A stretch of 7,486 nt of DNA from assembly GCA_020063545.1 (NCBI GenBank), contig JAGUUF010000225.1, positions 1 to 7,486 of the forward strand. Direction: 5' to 3'. Source of the stretch: Cytophagales bacterium. Its GTDB lineage: Bacteria > Bacteroidota > Bacteroidia > Cytophagales > Cyclobacteriaceae. The translations under genes and the position numbers were made by a program. Below the pieces are notes generated by a model. That model was not told where the DNA came from and did not search any database. It saw only the letters and a list, made by a program, of their open reading frames with translations. This document shows, piece after piece, positions 1 to 6,594 of this stretch; the stretch's first letter is position 1, and the number at the start of each line of letters is the position of its first letter.

Positions 1-850
1 AGTAGTAACCGATATGTTGTTCTGGATTACCATGGGGATTACGGTGGTGGCCTTTGTCATCATCTTTATTATTATGATTGTCTTTGTTTATGCCTATCAA
101 TATAAGGAAGACAGGAAGGCAACTTTTTATCCTGATAATCATTACCTGGAACTTGCCTGGACGATAATTCCCGCCATTGTATTGGCGGTACTCATCTTCA
201 CCGGGCTGCGCGCCTGGAATGATATTACCAGCCCGGCTTCGGCCGAGGCGGAAGTAGTGGAACTGGTAGCCCAGCAATTTGCCTGGACTGTACGCTATCC
301 CGGCAAGGACAATACGCTAGGAACGGTTAACTATAAACTCATTGATAACTTCGGTAACGAGTTTGGTCTTGATTTAACGGATAACAAAAGCTTTGACGAC
401 TTTAAATCGCTCGAACTTCACCTTCCGAAAGGCAAGGAGATTTTGCTGAAGATTCGAGCCAAGGATGTGTTGCATAGTGTGTTTCTTCCGCACTTCCGCG
501 TGAAAATGGATGCTGTTCCGGGAATGCCCACACACTTTAAGTTTGTGGCAACTAAAACAACAAAAGAGATGCGCGAAGAAACGGGTAACCCTGAATTTAA
601 TTACGAATTGGCTTGCACAGAGATTTGCGGCAAGGGTCATTTTTCTATGCGCATGCCGGTAGTAGTGGATACGCAGGAAGATTTCGAAAAATGGAAACTG
701 GAGCAGGAAACCTGGTTAAAACAAAATCCGGGCTATATGGATAAGGTACCTGCCAGCCTCAGGGAATCGGCCATGATTAAGGCCGGTATGCTGATTGACA
801 AAGGAGCAGTTGAAAATAAAGCTGCGTTTTCTGCAGGAGGTTCTAACTAA
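1..850 (+). CDS. coxB: Cytochrome c oxidase subunit II (CuA subunit), 5'-truncated by window edge
   Basis: This subunit takes electrons from cytochrome c through a binuclear CuA centre and passes them to subunit I. The frame is open to the left edge: codons before the first in-window ATG (position 14) read V-V-T-D and run into LFWIT, which matches the interior of related subunit II proteins as I recall them, so ATG 14 is probably not the true start. Counting from that ATG, membrane segments lie at about 3-28 and 47-66, followed by the periplasmic cupredoxin domain. The CuA ligands are complete: H154 (DVLHS) and the block CTEICGKGHFSM, giving C201, E203, C205, H209 and M212. After the domain there is a tail of about 60 residues with no CxxCH, so this is not a caa3-type fusion. 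coxA follows after 14 bases. In Bacteroidota the alternative complex III genes often lie upstream, but that lies outside the window. Confidence 0.96.
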   Translation, partial: VVTDMLFWITMGITVVAFVIIFIIMIVFVYAYQYKEDRKATFYPDNHYLELAWTIIPAIVLAVLIFTGLRAWNDITSPASAEAEVVELVAQQFAWTVRYPGKDNTLGTVNYKLIDNFGNEFGLDLTDNKSFDDFKSLELHLPKGKEILLKIRAKDVLHSVFLPHFRVKMDAVPGMPTHFKFVATKTTKEMREETGNPEFNYELACTEICGKGHFSMRMPVVVDTQEDFEKWKLEQETWLKQNPGYMDKVPASLRESAMIKAGMLIDKGAVENKAAFSAGGSN

Positions 851-864
851 TTGATTTTAAAAAC

Positions 865-2745
865 ATGGCAACCACGCACATACACACTCACCAGGATGTA
901 CACCACGATGCCCATGGCGATGACCACGATCACCATGAAGGTAATTTCTGGACGAATTATATCTTCAGCCAGGATCATAAAATCATTGCCAAGCAATTCC
1001 TGATTACCGGTATTTTCTGGGCACTGCTCGGAGGTACGTTGTCCGTAATCTTCCGGCTCCAGCTTGGCTTTCCGGATATGAACCTCGACTGGCTTAAGCC
1101 GGTGTTGGGTGGCTGGATAACCCCTGAAGGAAAACTGGATCCGGAATTTTACCTGGCCCTCGTAACCATGCACGGTACCATCATGGTGTTTTTCGTGCTT
1201 ACGGCCGGGCTCAGCGGCACGTTTTCAAACTTCCTCATCCCGTTGCAGTGCGGTGCCCGCGACATGGCCTCCGGGTTTATGAACATGCTCTCGTACTGGT
1301 TTTTCTTTCTGTCCAGTGTAATCATGTTCGTGTCGCTTTTCATCAGCACAGGGCCTGCCGGTGGCGGCTGGACGATCTACCCTCCGCTCAGCGCATTGCC
1401 TCAGGCTATCCAGGGTTCAGGTCTGGGTATGACGCTCTGGCTTGTTTCTATGGCGTTGTTTATTGTGAGCACCCTGCTTGGCGGTATTAACTACATTACA
1501 ACGGTAATTAACATGCGCACACGCGGCATGTCGTTTACGCGGCTTCCGCTTACTATTTGGGCCTTCTTCTTTACGGCAATCATCGGGTTACTTTCTTTCC
1601 CGGTATTGTTTGCCGCTGCCTTGCTGCTCATCTTCGACCGCAGCCTCGGCACCAGTTTCTTCCTGTCGGATATTTACATAGGAGGGGAGGCCTTACCGAA
1701 TATGGGAGGCAGTCCGATCCTGTTCCAGCATTTGTTCTGGTTCCTGGGTCACCCCGAAGTGTATATTGTATTGTTGCCGGCCCTGGGCATAACCTCCGAA
1801 ATCATTGCAACCAACTCGCGCAAACCGATATTCGGGTATAAGGCCATGATTGGTTCGATGTTGTTTATCGCTATCCTGTCGTTTATTGTGTGGGCGCACC
1901 ACATGTTTGTTACCGGCATGAACCCGTTCCTCGGTTCCATCTTCATGCTGCTTACGCTAATCATTGCGGTGCCGTCAGCCGTTAAGATATTCAACTATGT
2001 TACCACGCTGTGGAAGGGCAACCTGCGGTTTACCCCGGCTATGCTGTTCTCCATCGGCCTGGTTTCATTTTTCTTAACCGGTGGTATTACCGGGATTTTC
2101 CTCGGCAACTCGGCTGTTGATATCCAGTTGCACGACACCTACTTTGTGGTAGCGCACTTCCACCTGGTAATGGGCAGCGCATCGTTCTTCGGTATGCTGG
2201 CCGGTATTTACCACTGGTTCCCCAAAATGTTCGGCCGCATGATGGACGACCGGCTAGGATACATTCACTTCTGGATTACATTTATCGGGGTGTACCTGGT
2301 GTTCTTCCCTATGCACTACATCGGCATTGCGGGCTTCCCGCGCAGGTATTATTCGTTTACCAACTTTGAAACGTTTACCGGCTTTACCGATTTGAATACA
2401 CTGGTAAGTGTGGCGGCTATTCTTACATTGGCGGCACAGTTTATCTTCCTATTTAATTTCTTCTACAGTATTTTCCGCGGTCGCCTGGCACCGGCAAACC
2501 CGTGGAATGCCACAACACTGGAGTGGACCACCCCGCGTTTCCCCAAGCATGGAAACTGGCCTGGCGAAATTCCTGCGGTTTACCGCTGGCCGTACGATTA
2601 CAGCAAGCCCGGGTCGAAGGAAGACTTCATACCGCAAACCATACCGTTCTCCGAAACACCGGAATCGAACCTTCCCCATGAAAACGAGTTGATCAAACTG
2701 GAAGGTAATGGTAACGGTGCTATTGTAGTTGAAGGAAAACATTAA
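865..2745 (+). CDS. ctaD (coxA): Cytochrome c oxidase subunit I (heme a / heme a3-CuB), A1-type
   Basis: This is the catalytic subunit of the aa3 oxidase, reducing O2 to water and pumping protons across the inner membrane. The 626-residue product has about 12 membrane helices and all the expected metal ligands: H103 and H433 for heme a, H431 for heme a3, and H296, H345 and H346 for CuB. The motif GHPEVY gives E298 and the His-crosslinked Y300, typical of A1-type enzymes with a D-channel glutamate. D133 and N140 match the D-channel entrance. K374 in VPSAVKIFNY matches the K-channel lysine, with Ser (S371) at the position usually held by Thr. H423-D424 and R493-R494 match the Mg/propionate region. 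The N-terminus is unusually His-rich (nine His in residues 5-24). The C-terminal tail from about 540 is hydrophilic. The ATG follows an A/T-rich leader (ttttaaaaac) without a Shine-Dalgarno site, as is usual in Bacteroidota. A terminator lies just downstream. Confidence 0.98.
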   Translation: MATTHIHTHQDVHHDAHGDDHDHHEGNFWTNYIFSQDHKIIAKQFLITGIFWALLGGTLSVIFRLQLGFPDMNLDWLKPVLGGWITPEGKLDPEFYLALVTMHGTIMVFFVLTAGLSGTFSNFLIPLQCGARDMASGFMNMLSYWFFFLSSVIMFVSLFISTGPAGGGWTIYPPLSALPQAIQGSGLGMTLWLVSMALFIVSTLLGGINYITTVINMRTRGMSFTRLPLTIWAFFFTAIIGLLSFPVLFAAALLLIFDRSLGTSFFLSDIYIGGEALPNMGGSPILFQHLFWFLGHPEVYIVLLPALGITSEIIATNSRKPIFGYKAMIGSMLFIAILSFIVWAHHMFVTGMNPFLGSIFMLLTLIIAVPSAVKIFNYVTTLWKGNLRFTPAMLFSIGLVSFFLTGGITGIFLGNSAVDIQLHDTYFVVAHFHLVMGSASFFGMLAGIYHWFPKMFGRMMDDRLGYIHFWITFIGVYLVFFPMHYIGIAGFPRRYYSFTNFETFTGFTDLNTLVSVAAILTLAAQFIFLFNFFYSIFRGRLAPANPWNATTLEWTTPRFPKHGNWPGEIPAVYRWPYDYSKPGSKEDFIPQTIPFSETPESNLPHENELIKLEGNGNGAIVVEGKH

Positions 2746-2756
2746 CAGAACTTTTA

Positions 2757-2810
2757 AAACGGTCAATGTCATTGAATCAGTATTGATTTGATGTTGACCG
2801 TTTCTTTTTT
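2757..2810 (+). terminator. Rho-independent terminator after coxA
   Basis: The arms AAACGGTCAA (2757-2766) and TTGACCGTTT (2794-2803) are perfect complements and are followed by C and six T (2805-2810). Five more pairs extend the stem inward (2767-2771 with 2789-2793, two of them G-T). After a 3-base bulge, AATCA (2775-2779) pairs with TGATT (2784-2788) around a GTAT loop, so nearly the whole element folds into one long hairpin. It lies 11 bases after the coxA stop and only 15 bases before the ctaA start, so it could end the coxBA transcript or merely reduce read-through into the heme A genes. Confidence 0.85.
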
Positions 2811-2825
2811 ATCAGGTAACGTGGC

Positions 2826-3848
2826 ATGTCTTCATTTCGTAAGCTGGTATTCAGTACGCTTGCAGCGGTTTATTTTTTAATACTGGTGGGCGGCATTGTG
2901 CGCAGCACCGGTTCGGGCATGGGTTGCCCGGATTGGCCAAGGTGCTTCGGGCAATGGGTGCCGCCAACCTCGGTTGAGGAGTTGCCATCGGATTACAAGC
3001 AGGTTTATTCCGACTACCGCGATCAGAAAAACAAACGTTTTGCGAAGTACCTTTCGGCATTGGGTTTTGATGAAACAGCCGATGCCATCCTGGCCGATGA
3101 ATCCATTAAGCAGGAAGCCGACTTTAACCCGGTAAAAACATGGATTGAGTATATAAACCGGCTTGTTGGTGTAATCATCGGGTTACTGATTACTGCTGTT
3201 ATGATTTCTTCCCTGAAATTCAGGAAGCAAAAGCCGCTGATTCCCCTGCTGGCAGGTCTTACGTTTTTGCTGGTGGTATTTCAGGGATGGATTGGTTCCG
3301 TTGTCGTTTCTACCAACCTTACACCCTGGACGATTACCGTGCACATGTTTCTGGCATTGATTATTGTTTGCCTGTTAATTTACCTCTGGTCGATAACACA
3401 AGCACGCAGCGAACATGTTTACAATCCGCGAATGGCAGTTTGGTTATGGGCATCAATGGCGGTGTTGTTGATACAAATTGTTTTAGGAACCCAGGTCCGC
3501 GAAGCGCTGGATCAGGTTGCCGGTGTAGTGGCTAATCGCGACCTGTGGATTTCGCACCTTGGTTTTGATTTTATAATACACCGGTCGTTTTCGTGGGTGG
3601 TATTGATTGTTACCTCCGTTTTTACCCTGAAATTATGGAAATATGAGGGCCTGAAAGGTTTTACCGGCAGGGTATTCCTGCTAATTTTGGGAACCATTTT
3701 AACGGGTGCCGGAATGGCCTGGTTTTCAGTACCGGCTTTTCTTCAGCCCGTGCACCTGCTGCTGGCAACCCTGAGTTTCGGAACACAATTCCGGTTGTTG
3801 CTGTGGCTGAACAAACAGGAAAAACCGGTGTTAGCGTATACGTCATGA
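2826..3848 (+). CDS. ctaA: Heme A synthase (CtaA/COX15 family)
   Basis: This integral membrane enzyme oxidises the methyl group of heme O to the formyl group of heme A, the cofactor of the oxidase encoded next to it. The 340-residue product has about eight membrane helices. The N-terminal signature GGIVRSTGSGMGCPDWPRC carries the periplasmic cysteine pair C34 and C40, as in Cys-containing CtaA proteins. Candidate heme ligands H173 (TVHMF), H252 (IIHRSF) and H310 (QPVHLL) are present. The first ligand position of the family (E-x-x-H) reads EYIN here: E108 is kept but N111 stands where His is expected. The first periplasmic loop (about 41-105) is long and charged. The start ATG lies 15 bases after the T-tract of the preceding terminator, with no Shine-Dalgarno site visible. 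The stop codon overlaps the ctaB start as ATGA, suggesting translational coupling. Confidence 0.94.
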   Translation: MSSFRKLVFSTLAAVYFLILVGGIVRSTGSGMGCPDWPRCFGQWVPPTSVEELPSDYKQVYSDYRDQKNKRFAKYLSALGFDETADAILADESIKQEADFNPVKTWIEYINRLVGVIIGLLITAVMISSLKFRKQKPLIPLLAGLTFLLVVFQGWIGSVVVSTNLTPWTITVHMFLALIIVCLLIYLWSITQARSEHVYNPRMAVWLWASMAVLLIQIVLGTQVREALDQVAGVVANRDLWISHLGFDFIIHRSFSWVVLIVTSVFTLKLWKYEGLKGFTGRVFLLILGTILTGAGMAWFSVPAFLQPVHLLLATLSFGTQFRLLLWLNKQEKPVLAYTS

Positions 3849-4741
3849 TTGCCCAACCGATTGATAACCTTACCGGATTTACCCGGCTGCTGGCCAAAGC
3901 CCACGCCTGTTGGGAGCTGCTTAAGTTCAGGCTGTCGCTGCTGGTGGCATTCTCGTGCGCATTCGGTTTTACACTGGCCTCACCGGTTATTGACTGGACG
4001 AGGCTATGCATGGTGTTTATAGGGGGCTTTCTGCTTTCCGGATCGTCTATTGCCCTCAACATGATCTTTGAGCGCGATTACGACAAACTGATGACGCGCA
4101 CCATGAACCGTCCGCTGCCGACCGGCCGGTTAAGCGTAACCGAAGCAGCTGTGTTTGCAGCAGCCTGTTTTGTGGTTAGCATTTCCATTCTGTTTGCCTA
4201 TACTAACCTGCTTACCACGCTGCTGTCTTTTCTTTCCATGGTGTTGTACAGTTTTGTGTACACCCCGCTAAAGCGTGTTGGCTCCATTGCTGTTTTTGTA
4301 GGGGCTATTCCCGGTGCACTTCCTCCGCTGTTGGGCTGGGTAGCCGTTACGGGTAACATTTCGCATGAGGCGTTGATTATTTTTGGCATTCAGTTCATCT
4401 GGCAGTTTCCGCACTTCTGGGCTATTGCCTGGCTTGCGGAAGAGGACTATAAAAAAGCGGGCTTTAAGCTGCTTCCGTTTGGCGGAAGTAAAGACATGAA
4501 TACAGCCATTCAAATCATGATCTATACATTGTTTTTACTTCCGCTCGGGTTGCTGCCCGCCAAGTTCGGCATTAGCGGTATTGATTCGGCTATTGTAGCC
4601 ACAGTGTGCGGGGTGTTGTTCCTGGCGCAGACGTTTTCACTGATGAAGGACGGAAGCCGGCAGAGCGCCAGGCGCATTATGTTCGGATCGTTTTTATATC
4701 TGCCCATCGTGCAGGTAGCTTATTTGTTGGATAAGGTGTAG
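3845..4741 (+). CDS. ctaB: Protoheme IX farnesyltransferase (heme O synthase)
   Basis: CtaB (COX10, UbiA prenyltransferase superfamily) transfers a farnesyl group to protoheme, making heme O, the substrate of the CtaA encoded immediately upstream. The frame can be opened at GTG 3803 (312 residues), but ATG 3845 is preferred: it overlaps the ctaA stop as ATGA and gives a 298-residue protein of normal family length. In that numbering the first Asp-rich motif is N72 to R89, including ALNMIFERDYD with N72, E76, D78 and D80, followed by RTMNRPLPTGR. YTPLKR begins at 139, the GAIPGALPPLLGW loop spans 154-165, and the second motif with QFPHFWAIAW and EEDYKKAGFKLLP spans about 187-212. Around nine membrane helices are expected. 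The last codons (positions 4729-4741) already resemble the heptamer array that follows. Confidence 0.95.
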   Translation: MIAQPIDNLTGFTRLLAKAHACWELLKFRLSLLVAFSCAFGFTLASPVIDWTRLCMVFIGGFLLSGSSIALNMIFERDYDKLMTRTMNRPLPTGRLSVTEAAVFAAACFVVSISILFAYTNLLTTLLSFLSMVLYSFVYTPLKRVGSIAVFVGAIPGALPPLLGWVAVTGNISHEALIIFGIQFIWQFPHFWAIAWLAEEDYKKAGFKLLPFGGSKDMNTAIQIMIYTLFLLPLGLLPAKFGISGIDSAIVATVCGVLFLAQTFSLMKDGSRQSARRIMFGSFLYLPIVQVAYLLDKV

Positions 4742-4744
4742 GGT

Positions 4745-4815
4745 GGAATAGGAATAAAAGGAATAAGGAATAAGGAATAAGGAATAAGGTGTAAGGTGTA
4801 AGGTGTAAGGAATAT
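4745..4815 (+). repeat. Heptanucleotide tandem repeat array (GGAATAA / GGTGTAA)
   Basis: Irregular GGAATA and GGAATAAAA units (4745-4759) lead into four exact GGAATAA copies (4760-4787), three exact GGTGTAA copies (4788-4808), and a final GGAATAT (4809-4815) that overlaps the start codon of the next gene. Similar sequence (GGATAA, GGTGTAG) already appears at 4729-4741 in the end of ctaB. The array fills the whole ctaB to subunit III spacer. Seven is not a multiple of three, so the TAA of each unit falls in a different forward frame and the array blocks translation in all three. The reverse strand is nearly stop-free and gives a meaningless open frame rich in L-I-P-Y-S-L-F. Copy number could vary by slippage; that is inference. 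Confidence 0.93.
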
Positions 4816-5407
4816 GGATACGCATATCAAGGAGTTGAAAATCGTAGAAGAGGCAAAGCAGCCGCTCTCCATGAACCCGAAAAAGTTTGCCCTGTGGCTG
4901 TTCATGGTAAGTGTGTTAATGCTGTTCGGGGCATGGACCAGCGCTTACCTGGTTAAGCGGGCCGACACAGGTTGGGCCGAAATAATCCTGCCGCAACAAA
5001 TGGCAATCAATACAGCTATTATACTGGCCAGCAGTTTTGCACTGATAATGGCCTACCGGGCCGCCCGGCACGACAACCTGAAATTGGTTAAGCTGGGCTT
5101 AGGCCTTACCATGCTTCTTGGCCTTGGCTTTCTGGTAGGTCAGTTTGTGGCCTATGGCGATATGATAAAACTGAACCAGTATTTTTCCGGCAGCAATGTA
5201 TCGCACTCATTTGTATACGTACTCACGGCCGTGCATGGCCTTCACCTTATCAGCGGGCTGGTTTTTCTGGCCGTGGTGCTGGCCGATTCCTATAAATTTA
5301 AGGTACATTCAAAAAGCCTTACCCGGTTAGAAATGTGCAGTACCTACTGGCATTTTTTGGGTATTCTTTGGCTATATTTGTTCGTATTTATTAAACTGAA
5401 TCCATAA
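4814..5407 (+). CDS. coxC (ctaE-like): Cytochrome c oxidase subunit III, short form
   Basis: Heme-copper oxidase subunit III, a membrane subunit thought to stabilise the catalytic core and its proton uptake. At 197 residues it is the short form, with five predicted membrane helices (about 25-47, 65-83, 94-115, 132-158 and 176-194) instead of the seven of the long mitochondrial type. Family marks are the helix with H141 and H144 (VHGLHLISGLV) and the C-terminal STYWHFLGILWLYLFVF. The start at 4814 sits on the last repeat unit. An internal ATG at 4871 (M20, MNPKKFALW) would give a protein starting just before helix 1, so the first 19 residues are less certain. The AAGG steps of the array could act as weak ribosome-binding sites. 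A second subunit III gene follows after 22 bases; the two are clearly diverged, not a recent duplication. Confidence 0.9.
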   Translation: MDTHIKELKIVEEAKQPLSMNPKKFALWLFMVSVLMLFGAWTSAYLVKRADTGWAEIILPQQMAINTAIILASSFALIMAYRAARHDNLKLVKLGLGLTMLLGLGFLVGQFVAYGDMIKLNQYFSGSNVSHSFVYVLTAVHGLHLISGLVFLAVVLADSYKFKVHSKSLTRLEMCSTYWHFLGILWLYLFVFIKLNP

Positions 5408-5429
5408 ACCGAAAACCTGTTATTACCTC

Positions 5430-6182
5430 ATGGCAAATCCTTCAACTGTAACGGTACCGGCACCCGGAAGAAGCGTTTGGGATGGCGGAGTTTCACCGAT
5501 GAACGCCAGCTACGGAAAGCTGATGATGTGGTTCTTCCTGCTCTCCGATGCCTTTACGTTCTCCGCATTGCTCATTACCTACGGCCTTGTCCGTTCTTCA
5601 CACCACGCCTATGAAGGCGCGGTTAGTGCGTTTAAATTCTCTCAGGCCTACTGGCCGATACCGGAAAAAGTATTTGCCTCCATACCGTTTTTCCACAATG
5701 TTAATGCCCCACTGGTGTTTGTTGGGTTAATGACGTTCATCCTGATTATGAGTTCGGTAACCATGGTGCTTGCCGTTGAGGCCGGGCACCGCATGGACCG
5801 CAGGGCCGTTGAAAAGTGGATGCTCTGGACAATCATCGGTGGGCTTACGTTTTTAAGTTGCCAGGCATGGGAGTGGACACACTTTATACACGGTACGCAC
5901 GAAGGCAGCGCAGTGGCCGAGGGCACTACCTTCTTTGGCGCCAACCTGCGGATGAACCAATACGGGCCACCTGATTTTGCAGCCTTCTTTTTCTTTATCA
6001 CGGGCTTTCACGGCTTTCACGTGTTCAGCGGGGTGATGTTAAATTTCCTGGTATTTTACAACACCGTAACCGGTGTGTACGACAGGCGCGGGCATTATGA
6101 AATGGTGGAGAAAGTGGGGTTGTACTGGCACTTTGTTGACCTGGTTTGGGTATTCGTGTTTACATTTTTCTATCTCGTATAA
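5430..6182 (+). CDS. coxC (ctaE): Cytochrome c oxidase subunit III, longer paralogue
   Basis: A second heme-copper oxidase subunit III, 250 residues long. Predicted membrane helices lie at about 31-52, 95-116, 131-150, 183-211 and 229-249. The motif QAWEWTHFI contains E148, which corresponds by position to the conserved acidic residue in a subunit III helix. GFHGFHVFSGV carries H194 and H197, and the C-terminus EKVGLYWHFVDLVWVFVF is the classical subunit III ending. Compared with the preceding gene it has an N-terminal tail of about 25 residues and larger loops (about 53-94 and 151-182, including THEGSAVAEGTTFFG). Two subunit III genes in a row are usual in Bacteroidota oxidase clusters as I recall. 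Whether both are present in one enzyme cannot be told from sequence. The subunit IV gene follows after 12 bases, consistent with one transcript. Confidence 0.95.
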   Translation: MANPSTVTVPAPGRSVWDGGVSPMNASYGKLMMWFFLLSDAFTFSALLITYGLVRSSHHAYEGAVSAFKFSQAYWPIPEKVFASIPFFHNVNAPLVFVGLMTFILIMSSVTMVLAVEAGHRMDRRAVEKWMLWTIIGGLTFLSCQAWEWTHFIHGTHEGSAVAEGTTFFGANLRMNQYGPPDFAAFFFFITGFHGFHVFSGVMLNFLVFYNTVTGVYDRRGHYEMVEKVGLYWHFVDLVWVFVFTFFYLV

Positions 6183-6194
6183 ACTGATTTTACT

Positions 6195-6530
6195 ATGGCA
6201 CATGTTGATGATGCACCCCAGGTAACGGTACTTCCTCCCGATACCGCCAAGATTAAAAAACTGTGGACGGTAGCGGGTATTCTCGGGCTGGTTACATTAT
6301 TGGAATTCGGAATTGCCTTTGGTGTTCCGCACGAAATGAAAGACCTGCGGGTATGGACATTTATTTTGATGACAATCGTAAAGGCAGCCTATATCGTGGG
6401 TGAGTTTATGCACCTGCGCTACGAAGTAAAAGTGCTGCTGTGGTCCATCCTTATCCCGATGGTTTTTGTGGTGTGGATGCTGGTGGCCTTTGTGTACGAA
6501 GGGATGTCTATCTCGGATGTAAGACCTTGA
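6195..6530 (+). CDS. Cytochrome c oxidase subunit IV (prokaryotic, CyoD/CtaF-like)
   Basis: A small accessory subunit of bacterial heme-copper oxidases (COX4_pro/CyoD-like), 111 residues with three predicted membrane helices (about 24-43, 52-74 and 79-101). The second helix ends in KAAYIVGEFMHLRYE, a hallmark of the family, with E70 and H73 near the membrane boundary. The family helps assembly or stability of the oxidase core and has no known cofactor. The start ATG lies 12 bases after the subunit III stop, behind the A/T-rich leader actgattttact. A perfect terminator hairpin follows 22 bases after the stop, so this is probably the last structural gene of the ctaA-to-subunit-IV transcript. 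Confidence 0.9.
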   Translation: MAHVDDAPQVTVLPPDTAKIKKLWTVAGILGLVTLLEFGIAFGVPHEMKDLRVWTFILMTIVKAAYIVGEFMHLRYEVKVLLWSILIPMVFVVWMLVAFVYEGMSISDVRP

Positions 6531-6552
6531 ATTTTTTAATAATAATTATACT

Positions 6553-6584
6553 GAGGCTTAAGGAAACTTAAGCCTCTTTTATTT
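6553..6584 (+). terminator. Rho-independent terminator after subunit IV
   Basis: The perfect 10-bp stem GAGGCTTAAG (6553-6562) and CTTAAGCCTC (6567-6576) closes on a GAAA tetraloop of the stable GNRA type, followed by TTTTATTT (6577-6584). It is preceded by an AT-rich stretch (6531-6550). The T-tract lies only on the + side, so it acts for + strand transcription. It ends 10 bases before the next start codon, leaving no room for a separate promoter between the two. Confidence 0.88.
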
Positions 6585-6594
6585 AAGCGGGTAA

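Noticed and set aside
14..16. ATG at 14 as the true start of coxB
   Set aside because: The frame is open to the left edge and the preceding codons fit the interior of subunit II; the gene is more likely cut by the window.
847..1173. Reverse-strand open frame of 108 codons opposite the coxA start
   Set aside because: It lies antisense to a certain gene, has no recognisable domain and has no start context.
2746..2825. Bacteroidota promoter (TTTG ... TAnnTTTG) ahead of ctaA
   Set aside because: TTTG occurs at 2787-2790 but inside the terminator hairpin, with no matching second element at a proper distance.
3803..3844. GTG 3803 as the ctaB start (312 residues)
   Set aside because: It would overlap ctaA by 46 bases with a rare start codon; ATG 3845 gives an ATGA overlap and normal length.
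4745..4815. CRISPR array
   Set aside because: Units are 7 bases and contiguous, with no spacers; it is a simple tandem repeat.
4720..4905. Reverse-strand open frame of 61 codons with L-I-P-Y-S-L-F repeats
   Set aside because: It is produced by the stop-free reverse reading of the heptamer array and continues antisense into subunit III; no independent support.
6531..6552. Promoter in the AT-rich stretch before the second terminator
   Set aside because: Low-complexity T/A sequence without a convincing pair of elements, and any transcript would meet the terminator at once.
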